From Streblospio benedicti (Eukaryota > Annelida > Polychaeta > Spionida > Spionidae): 64,000 nucleotides of DNA. Shown here in pieces: positions 41,101 to 54,655 of this stretch; the stretch's first letter is position 1; each line of letters opens with the position of its first letter. The notes beneath the pieces are model-generated. The model was not told where the DNA came from. It saw only the letters and a list, made by a program, of their open reading frames with translations, and searched no databases. The translations under genes and the position numbers were made by a program. Location: contig CM032664.1 of assembly GCA_019095985.1 (NCBI GenBank), positions 27,688,082-27,752,081 on the forward strand, written 5' to 3'.

Positions 41101-44100
41101 TGTGGGTATGGTTAATGCTCTGGCTTCCCCGGTTTTCACAGGGAGAGGAACCTCCACAGCCTAGAAGATACACGTATATTAATATTTCATAAAGAGCCTT
41201 CGCGTCTTAGCCAACATTTCTACAGAATTTAGTAATATCATAAATCAAAAATATTCATATAATCGTAAAAATTTCCCATTCACGCCCACAATAAATTTTC
41301 TAAAATTCTGTATCCACATTGATTACATAATTACAGTAATTACATAAATTTATCAATAACATTTAGATCAGGATTCAAAAAGCAAATCTTCTATAATGCT
41401 TAGAGAATGATTTACTTTACTATTGATACTTGTCCTAGCCTAGGTTTCCCACTTTTGGACACTTTTAGCCACATACTCAATGCATCAAAGTCTCTGTTAC
41501 ACCTTGCATGGCCACTCTGCTACGTACCTGGTTTGTGGGCGTGCCGCTGTAGCACGTGTCCAGGTTGATGTAGGCCTCCGTGCGGGAGTTCCTGCGCTCG
41601 CCCGGGGGGAACTCCTCCTCCTGGCCCAGGTCACCCCTGGTGGCGGCTGCAGCAGGCTGTGGGGAGGTGTGGGGGGAACGACGACCCAGGGTCGACGACG
41701 GGGAACCTGCAGATGACAGAACGTTTAAATATATTGTCTACGACCATCTTAGGGCCCGTCTTGCGTTAGGCCACTGTCTCCACTGGTCCTATAAGTGTCC
41801 AATTGAAAACTGAATATTGACTGTGTGTAATTCCCCGAAACCCAAATATATTGAAAAAAGTTTCAAGTTTGAGAGCCCTAGGCAATTGAATACTTACATA
41901 CAGTATACAGTTGAACTCGCAAGGATAAATGTTGGATTTACAAATGGAGAAAGTATATATTTAGCTTACATTTCACATGCAAGAATCACCCATAAATACA
42001 TAATACTGACGTGAACCAATGGATCCGGCAGGTGACCTGTGCCCTGCTGGTGACCCCGGGTTGACCCCAATGTAGCCGTCGAGTCTGCGTGGTTGTTGTT
42101 GTCGTTGCAACGTTGACTCAGGAGCAGACGGAGGAATCACGGGTTCTTCTGCGAAGCAAACACACAATGTTGAGCATACAGTTTTTACTAATGTGATGCT
42201 ACATAAATGTTTTTTCCACATACACAAAGAAATCTTTGAAAATTTTTGTATTTTCTGCCATTTGCATCTTCATCAGACCTATATCTTTTAAAGATATTAA
42301 ATTGGTTAGGTGGTACTCATCATGACCTGATGATTTAAACTTTGAGAAGAGATTGATTGAAAAGTAATCACGCATGTACTGTATATTGATATGTGATAGA
42401 AATAATATATTGAGAAAAAAATATAGTGAAGGGCTCTATCCCTTGACCTTTCTATCATCCTCATGCAGCAGGAATTAAAGTAGATGTGCATAGATTGTGA
42501 AGACTGTGCGGTCGTTTACATTAAAAACAATGTGCACATCGATGTGAGACAAATAGTTACCGTTGTTTTCCTTGAGGCCGAGCACCTTACACAGACAGTC
42601 CACCCAGCTGTTCATCTCGGCATCAGAGTCAGCAGCCAGGTAGTATGTGCGGTTATGGGCTGCAAAGTCACCACATAGTTAAGACATACAGTTGAAAAAG
42701 TGTGATGTTTGTAACTCGAAAAAACCTTTAGAAAGTTGAATAAATTTTTTTTGTTCAATGAAAATGGTGTGATTAAAAACTTTCAGATGAACATTGAATG
42801 CAAAAGCCTACTCAGTAACTTAAGTAATGAAAAAGTAACTTGTCTGCTATATTAATAAAGTAATTGCATATATATTCTTTGCATATGGCCTTTAATAACA
42901 AATTAATGTGCCAAAGCTACAAAGGTTTAAGTTTTAAGTATCGTTTTTTGTCTTGTCTGATACCTAACAAATCACTATTATTGTTTGGCTGTTATTTGTA
43001 GCTCTATACCAATTGCTGGTGTATTCTTGATTGTTCATGTCTTTAGACAAACATTGCTGTTACATTTGCAAGTTTCCAAGTTCATTACCTTTGAACTTTG
43101 TCGTTAAAGCAAAGAGATGACGATACACAGAAGAATCTAGGGATGACAGAACCTGAAAGAGAATACACAATGTTCAATTTTGAGTGACACTGTCCTTAAT
43201 TTATGGGGTTTATAGACACATTTTAATGCTTTATCAATGTATTCAATTCGCCCCTCCCAACCCCACCCCCAACCCCAGGTTTCAGGGTATACATGTTGCA
43301 AGAGAGTTTTGACATAGTTTGTCCTATGGACCCTTTCTGCAAAATCGTGGATCTGCAAAAGTAGATACAAAACAAAGAGCACCATTCCACACGTTGTTGT
43401 GAATGATAGCCTATTTCTCGCATGCGGTATGTACAATGAGATCTATAATGACATTTGTTTATACACATCAGTGCCATAATGACAACAGCTTTTCAGAAAA
43501 CAGAAGCAAGCCATTACTTTCTGGAAATTCGTCTGTCAAACACAATATTGGCTAGTTACATATAATCAAAGATTTCAATTGTTATACGTATATCATTTTC
43601 ACAAATCTTGTGAATGTTGAGTAACTTAGACTGAAGCTGTTGCCTTGGAAGTTATAAGTCGTAACCTATATACATACAGCTTCATTAAAAGGAATCTACA
43701 CCCATCAACCATGCCAACAAGAAAAATAATATTTTCCCAGATATTGTAATACAGCAATTATTGCCAACCATGTACATTATGTATATAAGCAATTTTAAAC
43801 ACAAGATATGAGGTGCTGGAAAAACACAAGTCTCCCCCTATGAAAGATTGGATCGTAAATGAATTCTGAACATATTCAAACTTGATTGGTTAAATCATTC
43901 TAGTCAAACAAATATCCCAACAAGATTGAATTTAGCTTCATTAAGTACAAAAATACCACCCACAGCATCCTCAAATACTGGGAAAGTTACATTAAAAGTT
44001 TCTCAATTCTTGTCACCTCCCCATTGAAGCATAAAATTTGAGCTTTGATGGCAATGGCTTGAATAGCTTTTGCTCCTCTTTGCTTACAAAACAAAAATTA

Positions 44101-47100
44101 ATTTGGAATAAAAACAAACATGGTTTCCTAAAAAGTGGGCCAAAATGCACCAAAATCTCAAAACGTCTTGACATATGTACCTTTCTATGCATATTTTGAA
44201 GTTTGGTTATGACAGTGTTGCTCAATTATGTTTACAATCTCGGATTTAAAATAATTTGGCATCAAAACAGTCGTAACGTCATCAGAAAAGTGTCAAATTA
44301 ACCCAGAATTTAATGATTTTTTTTTGCTTTTTGCCTATCCTGACAAACCTAAAAGTTTCCCACCGTAACGGCGGAGACTATCTATCTGCAAGGATTTTAC
44401 ACAGAAATATAACAAGGCAAAGGCAACGAGACACCAATGTTTGTTTTTCACACATAGGTAAATGTTCTTAGAATCCAATGCATTAACAACTTGTATCATG
44501 GGCAGAGAAACAAAGTATATCATCAGGTCCCTACACCTGAACTACAAGCCTTTCAACCCTATCAGCTGTCAGGACAACCTGTCAGAATTAGCATAATTAG
44601 TATGAGCTGATGCCTTGTCACCTTCATGCACATTACTCACTAGTTGTATGTTATACCTTAGGACAGCATCGCTTCTATCTGGCTGTTGTTTTATCAATTT
44701 GACAATGTTCTGCTCACTAATCATGTTTATTCCAAAGATGAGCTGATCAAGCCCATGCCCCTAAGTGCTTTAGTGTAGGTGTTGGCTGCCTACCTCTTCG
44801 CAATGGTTGAGGTCGATGGAGCCCATGGATTCCTTGCGGCTCTTGTCCTTGTAGTAGTCGAGGGCAGCTCGCACCCCGGGGAAGCTGTCTGCAGTGTCGC
44901 GCTCATGTAACACGAAGTAGCGCCGACGCCATTTCTGAAACACGTACATCATACATTTTATATTTGTACTGTCAGTATTCCCAAGACAGCAAGAAGATAC
45001 CTCCCCCTCCCCCCGATTTGTGCTTCAGAGGTAGTCTCTATACCGTACATCAAGGTCTGTTCACATTTTGCTGGGCATTTGGAATACAGTTCGAAAAAAA
45101 AATATATATATACCTGATCATAGACTAGACTAAATGCAGTTCCAAAGCTTTTTTTACAGTGCAAAAATAATTTCACACAAGATCTGTTCTATTCCAATAA
45201 AAGGGTAGTACGCAGTTTCCCAGTAACTAGACGTACATGTAGAAGCCTTTTGTCAAAGATAAGACTGTTTATGATGTAAAGGAGTTTGCCATCTGATGAA
45301 CAAGGGGCATCTACATAACATGTGCTGCAACATTATAATGAAGCATCACATTTTACGGAGAATTCAATTAACAAACACCAATTCAATTAACAAACACCAA
45401 AAAAGGTGATCAATAACTTGTTAAAATCCAAATGACAGTAGCTCTGGAGCCAAAATTGACAGGTGGTCGCTATTCCAGATTCTAGAAATTAATGACAACA
45501 TTCACCAGAATTACACAATGATAAGTGGTACACTCCACATGAACAAATAGCACTTAGAAAATAACAGACAGGAAACAGACATTTGTGTCAATCTGTAAGA
45601 GATCATTCTCGGCAAAAATTGCATCATGCAAACAAACTGTTGCCAAACGCCGTCTAAGATTTGTGCTCCTAGAAGGACTATATTTATATAAAATACCTAT
45701 ATTATCAATATACTAAGTATTAAAGAGGTACTTGTGTTAGGGCATCTGTGTTTGGAGGTGGGAAGGACCAACTGTGCTCAATTATTTTGCTCGCCACATT
45801 TATAGAAAATAAATATATGAGTTCAGACCTGAATGATTTTGTCAAACAACCCAAATACTTGTAGAGATTCACATGACAAAACAGCACGTTGTCATGTTTG
45901 ACAAATATATGATTATCAAATAAGTTCAAAAGGCAAAAAAAAAATTGTCAGCAAACACTTAATCATAATATCATCAATACTGTAGCAATCATTTTTATCA
46001 TTATAACCATTTACAGCCCCGATCAATGTTTTATTTACAAACAATAAATACTTCCTGGCAACTTCCCATTGGGGGGATTCCCTATGAATTAAGTTTGTAC
46101 AATGCAACACACTTAATTTAATTGGAAATCAATTCATTGGCATACATGTAGTCTATTAATGGGGATTTTTACAGGAAAAAAACAACAACGTAAAACATCC
46201 TTTAACAACAAGCATCAATCTCATAACTTGGTCCTCATTGAATAATTATGTACATGCATAATGCATAACAATTTTCTTATTTGCAGGAAACACCATATTT
46301 TTATTCATCGACGGGCCATTGATGTGGATTACTTCAAATTTCTTTTCAAAGTCATACAAACAAGTATCAATAAAACTGAAAATCTTCAATATTGGCAATT
46401 TTTCAGTAATTGCTAAACCTTTTCTTCAGTTTACTGTTCAGCTTCACTGTACAAAATACTAATTGGAGTCTGTGTCCAGACAAAACATATTGCGATAGGC
46501 TGGTAACATGCAAAGAACAGGGCCTGGATCAACAGATGTGACATTGTGATTGCTGGTAACAGATCAAAAGGGAGACCCAGAAAATCTTGGGTATGATCAG
46601 GGAAGATTTAACAGCATGGAATTCCGAAATTGAGGTGGCAAATGACAGATATATGAGGACAGAAAAATTGCAGGCAACTACAAGCCAGTGAGCTAGAAAA
46701 CTTACAAACTATTTGCTTTATGAAAAAAAGCTGTGCATAGAATTTTGTTGTATAAAAGAAATGAAGTATCAGGGGTTTTGATGATGCGCGCAATGACCAG
46801 AAACTGAAGTATTAATTTGTTAAGTCGTAGAGATACATGTAGTTAGAAAGCAGTCCGTGCCAGCATTGAGTGTCTAAACATAGAATTTGTTTATCAACCA
46901 GTTGTAGACAAGCTGATTTATAATAAATAAAGTGCATCACAGACTCATCTTTGCAACATTAAGCTGTCACCAAAATCACTCAGTGCTACAATCAACAGTC
47001 AACGTCGGAACTTGGAAGTAATATCGTATGAAATTTGAAAGCATTATTCCTTGTTATATTTCGATTGAATAAATGTATGGTACGTTTCTATTGATGACTG

Positions 47101-50100
47101 AGTCAGATTTTCAAGGGGATTCAGATGACCAATTGCTCATTACACTATTTGATAGGACAGTATGGGCTATAATACGAGTACTATATGTTCTTTTGCATAC
47201 TTCTGAAAGTGTTAAAGAGTATAGTACTATCTTTGGTGTCAAGACAATGTCAATTGTACATTCAAACCATCGTCGGTTTACGGAATCTCTTTTTACACTG
47301 CAAAAACATTCAGTGTTACAATTTCTACCTGTGGGTTAACAAGCAGCTTTTTCGTGGCGAATATTTACTGGGCTAGACTTAAGCCAAAAGTAAAATCAAT
47401 ACTATGTTTTTCTTATTAAGCCAAGTGAAATTGTACGTCTGACGTTGGATATCTCCCTGAACATTTCGACAGTGGGGTTTCTGATTGGTTGGATTTTGAG
47501 TGCCAGTTCCACGAATATTCAGTGATATTTCTATGATTTTCTAAAAGCTGGCTGAATGGTACATATTTCTAGGATTTTCTAAAAGCTGGCTGAATGGTAC
47601 ATTTTCCTTCAAAAGGTGTGCCAACTGCCCCCACCAAATGTGCAAATTTTTTATTCCAGTTCAAGTTTATTATTGTTTTGACATTTGAATTCTTAATTAA
47701 CAATTTTAACATTTTCACTTCACAATTATCTAGATCAAACCGAACTATAGATCTAGTTTAGATCAGCCTGATGAGTACCACTTTAGTAACTTAGACTGTA
47801 TAATGTATATCATCACATTCATATTTTTAATTCTTAACATACTTACTGTAGTATAATATTAATAGTTGAATAACTGACTGTGACTGTGAACATTCAAACT
47901 CATCCAGTCTCCATGAAATTCATGTAATAATACCTATTGATGGTTTTGGATCTAGACAACATCAATATACGAATATGTCTATGATCTATGTCAGGAAAAA
48001 GAGGAAAGAGGTACCAAACAAAATCCTAGTGATTTCCCACCTCCGTTTTTTACAGCTGTATGTGAGTACATGTATCAGGAAAGAGGATACACGCTGATTA
48101 CATCATGAAACACCAAGCACAATATCCTGTACGCTAAAGTGATAAAAAACTTCCCCATTTGATTGTTTCATTTTGAATATTCTAGTAATTCATCAGGTCT
48201 CAACTTTTCTAATGACTTGTTTTCATGGTGCAGACAATTTTGAGTGAACCATGCCATTTAAATGAAATTCATTTTCAACTATATACATGTACATCCAATA
48301 GCAAGTATATCTGTCTGTCCAATGCAATAGTAACCAGGAATCCAACTTAACAAATTAAAAATAACAATACAATCACTGATTCATTCAAAAGACAACAGCT
48401 TCACACAAGTCTCATAATGAATGTCACCCAAACAATGGAGAATTATATAAAAAAATCAGTAAATGGAATAAAATTAGCACAGCAAATGTAAATATTGGGC
48501 CAAATGCTTCAGCATGTTTGTGCTACAACTGGAAATATAACTAGGAATATATTCAACAAATGCAATTGTAAAGTACATGTAAATCTTTTTCTTTACTTCT
48601 TAATTTATGCAATTTGTGTGTTTATTACATCTTATTTGTATAAAATAATTTGAGGCCAAAATATAAACGATGCAAAAATCAATCATCCCTAGAAAGATAA
48701 TCCACATGCCAAGAATAACTACGTGTACTATTAGAAATCTGCTATCTTGGCAATGATTTTTGGACAGAACACTTTAACTGTCAGTTTTATTGAAATATTG
48801 AATATGGAAAAAAATAATGAAAACGGTGCTTGGTCTAACTTTCAAAACTACATGGCCTAATAACTGAGTAAGTATATATGGAGCAATTGAGAAAATGAGT
48901 TTGGAATGGAATAAAAGTTACGTAGGCTAACAGTAGAAAAGATAGTTTACGAAAAAGAATTACATCTTCAAGGACCATATAACAATTGACAGTCAAACAT
49001 AGTTATTTGGTATAATGGTATACAATCACCTAAACGCTCATAGGCCTTTAAGTTAAAAATATGACTGACAGGGATTTAAATGCATGAGTGTTCACATAAC
49101 CACAACCCTGCTACAATATCATTCTGAGTAATCCTCTTTTACCATGAGCATGGGCTTTGTTTAAGAGACATTCCTATAATTCTGAAATACAGCTAACAAA
49201 AGGTTCATTTCATCAGACAGGTTTATTCCAATGGATGCCTTAAAAAGTTATGGATATAGCATGCAAATGAACCTTAGACTTGCATCTTTATTTGCCCAAG
49301 GGACTTTAAAAAAATACAATGATTAAAGCATGATTTGCCATGTTTAATAGAAGACAAAGGTTTTTTCTGACCTTTTCTGACCATGGTGATAATAATACAC
49401 AACTTGCCTTTATTTGCACAATGTGATAACAAATACATCATCTATGAACCATTGTAATTGTAATGGTGTTGATTCTCAATTCATGATACCATAATCATGG
49501 GTAAACTTTCAGCTTCAATCTTTCTTTTTTAAGCCTACATCTGATTAAAATAATGGTCACAGTCAAAAATATGTGTTCTGTAAAATTCAGGACCAATAAG
49601 CAATGTCTTTTTCATTGAAAGTGTAACGAATATAACACTTATTTTTCACTAATTACTTAATATTTATTACACCTATAAAAATACCATAATGACTTGTAAC
49701 TTAGACACAAGGTCACATAATTACAATGTGGAAAAGATGCATACAAATGTAAAATGCTAATATCTCCTTAGATATAATCTTGTTTCCTCCCATCGGTACT
49801 AGAATGCATTTATATAATGCTGAGAATCTGTCAACTTTGTTACTTTGGTAACTATTCTATTACAGATGACAACTCATCTGTCCAAATGTGTTTTCAAAAT
49901 TTAGAATACGTTCTTTTTTCCAAATGATACCTTATATTTACAAACATAAATATGCAAGTACACTATGTTATTGCAACATGGCAGATTGAAAAAGAGCATG
50001 GCATAGCCTTTGCATGTTTGAGTAATAGAAGATTATCTAGCAAATTGCTTTCTCTTTGTTTATCAAACAAGATACTACAAGGCATATTACAATAATTTTT

Positions 50101-53100
50101 TACACTATTAGGGCAAGCCATTATTTGCTTTCACTTATTGATGTGATAAAGCCCTGTCACAGAGAGGGGGGGGGGGGGGGGGGCTGACAATATGTTGAGT
50201 AGTATTTTGGATTGCCGAAACTTTCTATGGCACATAAAATCAATAAAATTACGTGTCAGGTGCATAGACTTAATGCCAGACATACAATATGCATACGCGA
50301 CATTGAAGGGGAAGAATGCTTAGACGTGTCCACGCATGTCCCCTTTTGCTTCTCGTGTCTTCCAAGTATGAAAAACTAATGTATCACTTATATTCTCAAC
50401 GTATTGCACCTTAGTGTGACAGTTTAGGTTATGAAATATTGCTTGTACGGCATGATGCGAGGACAGTGCGTGTTTTATCTGTTAATGATTTGCACAAATT
50501 TCAATGCAGGGACACAACTTTCTAGCACGTATGCCAGCGTATTAGCAACATTAGTACGTTGTTCATGTGGTTTTATAAGTTGAGCCTATGTGACAGTTGC
50601 ATTACATCTAGTTCTGAACAGTCACCCACTAGTGACATGTAAATTATTTGACAAAGGACACATTAGTTTTTGGAAGAGTTGTAAATCCACGTGCTAACTT
50701 TTATAAATTATAAGCTAAAATCAACATGAGCATGTGGAGTTACCACACGGGTCAACATACTTTACCGATCCTAATCGCAAATTGCAAACTGTGTTCAAAC
50801 TTTTTTTCATAACGAACGTGCAGAGTTACATTCGTTCCAAGATTGGACCAACCTATCATTCATGTAAATAAGTATATTCTTAAATTAGGAAAGATAATTT
50901 TTGTGGAATCCAATAGTCTAAAATTGAATATTTACAATATAAGCAAATTTATACCCACTTACAACCATAAGAGTCTGAACTCGTCCTGTTCGCTTAACTT
51001 TGATACGTGTATACATGCACTAGTTGGAAACTCTACCCTGGTATATAAATAACGTAGATCTATTTCTCAAGGAAAGAAGAGCACTGATAAGTTAAGAAGT
51101 GAAACATAATCAACTAATATTAGAACAAATAAATCAATTCTCTTTCAAACTACAGCAAGGACACAGTTATAACTATAATAAATAAATTTACAAATTTAAA
51201 AAACAGAATTCAACTTGTTGCAAAAAAAAACTGGACCCTAAACATTTACTTTTTTCCTTTAATACATGTAAAAGATCCACACAACAATTTGAACATCAAA
51301 AGTTGAAAACCAGTGAAATTCTAATATTAATACAGTTATGTAAAATCTGACAGCTTAAAATAGGCTTAAATTACCATTCTTTTTTAAATTTAAAAGCCAA
51401 TGAGTGTTTGGATGGTCATTGTATAATTATGTGATTACTTTTAATACGACAGAATGATATAATGTGAATGGATTTGAAGTTAAATAACTATTTTAGCATT
51501 GTGGATATCTTACTTCCTTATAACCTAAATGTAACTTTTACTGCTTGCTTTTTGCTGCTGCTGTTTTTCCTGTAATAAAGTAAAAGGTAAAATGCTTCTC
51601 AAATAAGTAAAGTTTCTAAAAAAAAGTATAAAAGCTAATTCTTACCCAGATATTACCCGGTAAGTTGTTTCCAATATTTATAAAATTTACAGATTACTAA
51701 CTCAATCTGCCACACTGTCAGCAGTAATTGATTGATTGTAATTGATTGTTTTCTTTGACAATGCAAGGTGAGATGACCAACATACAAATGAAATTGACAG
51801 ATCAAACTTCAAAAGAAATCAAAGTACTGAACAATACTGAAAGCCAGACAAAATCGGAAGAGAACGAACACAACGCACCCATTGTACTATTGTTACTAAT
51901 GTTGTGAATTTATTATGGGTTTTCACCAGGGCCTCAAAAACTAAAGTGAAAACAACATAAGCTTTTAACTTTGCGGCTTGATACCTCGACCATCATCAGA
52001 TGGATTTAAACGGGACAAATTGTACATTGTCTGCCTTGACAAGCCCTTTCCAACGACGTATAGTTTACGTCTCTAGCACTAAACTGGCAATTCTACAAGC
52101 CGAAACGCAAATCGACAAACATATTCATGCATGGCAAATTGCACTATACTGTCGAAGGCAGGCGTATAAGGCGGTTGAGTGGTCAACTTCTGGATGGACA
52201 CAGTGACTATAGGCCCTGTCTGGCTTAAAAATCAATTATCCCAAATGCAAGATATTTATTCATCTAAAACGGGAGTTTCAATAATTTTCAACCAAGCAAT
52301 AGAATGGGTCATAAATTTACATGAAATAAATGCATTTAGTTTATGTAAAACAAATTCTATTAATTGTGCACACAACCAGATTTCATTTTAATCATATGTA
52401 AGAGCCAGTCATTAAAGTGAGTTCACATAGAGCCAGATGAAATAACATGGTTAATCCTTAGGGATAGATCATAAATAATGATACCAGGAGGGGGGGTGGG
52501 CCGTCCAAAAAGGTGGGGCGGTCGTCCAGCTTTTATGATTCCTTTTGCAAGGGTCGCTGAACTTTTTTATAACGCTACAGTATTTTTTTTCCAAATATTT
52601 TCTGTTAGCAATTATCCAGAAATGCAATGACTATATAGAGGACTTTTGCTTTAGCGGGTGGGGGGTGGGGGGATTTGGGGTTGTCACTCAACTTTTTCAA
52701 ATGTTGATGGGGGGCGGGTCTTGTTTTTTTCTTCCAAAAATGGATGATCCCTCTGTATTGTTATTTATGATCGTTTCCTAATATAGACCATATTTTGGCA
52801 TGACATCATTGAGTTTCTGTATTTTCTTATAGATGCACAAAAAGATTATTGCAAGGCACTACACTAATTGTATAATTCTACCTTCGAAATACACAAAGAT
52901 GTACATTGTAAATCAATGTAGGAATGTACTTCAATGTACAATGGACATTATCTTAACAACAAAGGTAGTATTTGGAAAAATGTAGAAATATGCCAAGAAA
53001 CCTACAATACTCATATTTTCACCCATAAAAATGTGTGTTGAATTTGGTGAACATTTTGTCATCCGGATTGCCAAAAATGCAAATCTCTCATCCATGTCCC

Positions 53101-53865
53101 AAGGGGTCTGAATAAACAGACCTATATTGCACAATTGTAAACGGGGAAAGCATTTGGAAATATACAATTAATCCCAAAATTCAAATAATGCCATGAATGA
53201 GAATATATACAACTCACTCTGTCTACAAATTGAAATCCACAGTGGAAAGTTTGAAAAGTACTAACAGGACTGTCACACAAATTCTCATTTCGAATTATTT
53301 AAATTTCCCCCTAAATTGATGCCGACTTGCCTGTTATTTTAAGACTACCAAAGGAGAAAAATGTCTTGGTTCAAAGCTTGCAAATGGCATAAATACCATA
53401 TTTCCTTATGAGTACGGCAAATATTGTCTTTTCAATATAACGAAGAATAGGCTATATTAGGCCCAAAGTCAAATTCTCTGAACACTCCCAGCAGGGAATA
53501 CATTGTAAAGAAATTCGATTTCCAAAATGCTACCCAGTGGTGATCACCCTGACACTATGTTAACACATTCAATACCTTTGGAGCTAATCCCCTAGCTCTA
53601 GCTACTTCAAATTATAGAATTATGAAAACGATAGTTCAAGTGCATGTAATGCTATATACACTAAATTCTACAACTATCAAACTAAACTTATTTCTAAAAC
53701 ATAACCATTAGAACTACCAATATCAAATAAAGCGACAACACCTGTCAAATACACAATGTTGAGTGAAAAGAAAAAAGTAAATCAGCTACTCACAGCTTTG
53801 TAAATTTTCCACTTTGACTTTTCTGGGGGTGATTTAGTAAGCCATCCTTCATAAAGGACTTCCAT
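34918..53865 (-). CDS. GAB1: GAB/DOS-family docking protein (GRB2-associated binder), complete
   Basis: GAB adaptors sit at the membrane through a PH domain and, once phosphorylated, recruit SHP2, PI3K, CRK and GRB2 downstream of receptor kinases. Minus-strand exons in order: 53865-53794, 44934-44794, 43152-43089, 42659-42561, 42148-42011, 41706-41528, 41160-41092, 40956-40186, 39328-39233, 38645-38434, 38124-37925, 37758-37689, 36714-36561, 36067-35933, 35109-34918. All phases join, giving 863 residues. An in-frame TAA lies 15 bp before the ATG. PH domain about 1-125 (GWLTKSPPEKSKWKIYKA, WRRRYFVL, YYLAADSDAEMNSWV); many YxxP sites 230-680; PPPRPSKP for GRB2 SH3; YLPM and YMPM about 590 and 601 for p85; VEYLDLD about 785 and EYNEIDFVKTMAL about 832 for SHP2. 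It is a single invertebrate GAB, so the symbol marks the family, not an ortholog. Several internal exon edges rest on phase matching. Confidence 0.93.
35933..36067 (-). CDS. GAB1: GAB exon with first SHP2-binding motif
   Basis: Encodes PPGVTSLQLKPPAPGS and GEVEYLDLDHGGTATPP, matching the vertebrate GAB1 VEYLDLDLDSGKSTPP. I chose the acceptor after cctttgcag (36068-36069) because it keeps phase 0 with the neighbours; a second AG upstream at 36105 would break the frame. Confidence 0.88.
36379..36539. mobile_element. GC-rich MITE-like element abutting a GAB exon
   Basis: Ends AGGCAGATCCAGG and the complement of CCGGGATCTGCCT match 12 of 13. It has an inner near-palindrome ggggggcgcgcgccccc. It ends 21 bp from the donor of exon 36714-36561. 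A relative in the other orientation lies at 54435-54580. Confidence 0.65.
37925..38124 (-). CDS. GAB1: GAB exon with MYQVPP and glutamine run
   Basis: Encodes YVPPGRDSTISTDSVYTV, DDDMYQVPPPPMLKP and a CAG/CAA-encoded run KQQLQQQQQQQLPP. The trinucleotide run is short (seven Gln) and could vary in length among individuals. Confidence 0.88.
38434..38645 (-). CDS. GAB1: GAB exon with PI3K p85 (YxxM) and YVN sites
   Basis: Encodes DLSPPPPCHSPAKTHKYVNA then later DLYLPMAGGGGDSYMPMAGG. YLPM and YMPM are consensus p85 SH2 sites and YVN is a GRB2 SH2 type. The acceptor is after tttgcag and the exon leaves two bases that pair with the next exon to read YGYVPP. Confidence 0.9.
39588..39990. mobile_element. 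Large foldback element in a GAB intron
   Basis: Arms of about 160 bp, roughly 39645-39805 and 39820-39976, are nearly perfect inverted copies (left ttccttgttttctgttctat, right atagaacagaaaacaaggaa). Only a few bases form the loop. A 12-bp direct repeat TTATTTTATACT at 39588-39599 and 39979-39990 could be a target duplication, but about 40 bp at the left are unpaired. No protein-coding capacity. Confidence 0.75.
40186..40956 (-). CDS. GAB1: GAB large exon with serial YxxP docking sites
   Basis: A 257-codon exon starting TYQTPPTQQ. It contains TYQTPP, four YKVPP sites (preceded by I, V, L, I), IYDIPP, IYDHPP, VYDVPP and LYDAPP: nine YxxPP motifs, the type bound by CRK/CRKL and RasGAP SH2 domains. 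Two YINL sites (GRB2-type YxN) flank them, and LVPPPRPSKPGDE supplies the GRB2 C-SH3 site. Two more YxxPP sites follow in later exons (MYDYPP, MYQVPP). Confidence 0.93.
44794..44934 (-). CDS. GAB1: GAB exon 2, PH domain core
   Basis: Encodes KWRRRYFVLHERD and then AALDYYKDKSRKESMGSIDL and NHCEE. The WxxRxFVL strand and IDLN strand are the PH signature of GAB proteins. The next two exons (43152-43089 and 42659-42561) complete the domain with YRHLFALTTKFK and YYLAADSDAEMNSWVDCLCK. Confidence 0.92.
44935..53793 (-). other. GAB intron 1, 8.9 kb
   Basis: No extra exon found on either strand. It contains small local duplications (45371-45403 and a 42-bp pair at 47529-47612), an 18-G run at 50166-50183 and a MITE-like element at 52467-52772. 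The remainder is AT-rich sequence in which I see nothing specific. Confidence 0.55.
52467..52772. mobile_element. MITE-like element, GATCATAAATAA ends
   Basis: GATCATAAATAA at the left and its complement TTATTTATGATC at 52761-52772 bound a G-rich interior with repeated ggg tracts. No reading frame of transposase type. Confidence 0.5.
53794..53865 (-). CDS. GAB1: GAB first coding exon (PH domain beta-1/2)
   Basis: ATG at 53863-53865 on the minus strand, 24 codons MEVLYEGWLTKSPPEKSKWK then IYKA, donor GTGAGT, phase 0. SPPEK-SKWK matches the start of vertebrate GAB PH domains (GWLRKSPPEKK). It is too short to appear as a long reading frame and is separated from exon 2 by an 8.9-kb intron. Confidence 0.9.
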
Positions 53866-53969
53866 TTGGTAAATATTTTAAAGTTGTGTCATAAATGCTC
53901 TCGTTGAATACAATCATGCGTTCGCACACCAAGATATTCATAAAAATGTTGAATTAAAACCACCATATC

Positions 53970-54010
53970 ACTCAAAACAGGAAGTGACTAACAAGCAATG
54001 GCGGTGGGTG
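53970..54010 (-). promoter_or_regulatory. Possible TATA-less promoter elements of GAB
   Basis: CAGGAAGTGA (ETS-type) at 53979-53988 and AATGGCGG (YY1-like) at 53998-54005 lie about 120-140 bp upstream of the GAB ATG on the minus strand. They are typical of housekeeping promoters, but each is short enough to occur by chance. Confidence 0.3.
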
Positions 54011-54434
54011 GTGTCGTGAATAACAGAGCTAGTGTAAAACACGATAGCAAAAAATGGACAGTCTACTTTGGTAATTTTGATGTTGAGGCCACGTGTACGT
54101 TATATTCTCAATGTTGCCATTGCATTATGTGTTGTTGTTCACAAGAAATTGAGTCTTAATGGCTACGCGAATAATCTTACAACGATAGGGACCACAAACA
54201 AAAAAACAAAACAAAACAAAAACATCAACGAAAAATGTCAAGTGTCACATACTGTCACAGATCTGTTGAATCACCTGTTCAGTGGTCATCATGCGAGGAT
54301 CGCCATGAAAACGCCGGGCTCGTTCCCCGGGGCTCGTTCAGTAATGTACAAGCTTGCCAACAGATTAGTGCCGTGGGCCCTGTTGCATAAAACTATTTCC
54401 CGGTTGTTATCGTAGAAATCCACACAATAATAGT

Positions 54435-54655
54435 GCAGATCCAGGGGGCGCGCAGGGGGCGCGTCTCCTTAATTCCCACCAAAATACTTAATTGTCGTAG
54501 GATTTTTTTTACACATCCGCCATGGATCGCGTATACGAAACCCATGAAATCCTGAAACTTGTGCGTCCCCCTTTTCTAAAAAGAAAAAAACAAAAACAAA
54601 CAAACAAACAAACAAAAAAACAAAAAAAAAAACAAAACAAACAAACAAACTGTAT
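54435..54655. repeat. Reverse-oriented copy of the 36.4-kb GC-rich element plus (AAAC)n tract
   Basis: gcagatccagggggcgcg, cccaccaaaatact, catgaaatcc and gtgcgtccccctttt at 54435-54578 correspond in inverted order to the element at 36379-36539. It is followed at 54580-54650 by an aaac/aaaac simple repeat, as seen at some element tails. Confidence 0.6.

Noticed and set aside
54360-54415. gggccctgttgcataaaact as a gene fragment
   Set aside because: It looks like a short piece of a dispersed repeat, with no coding sense.
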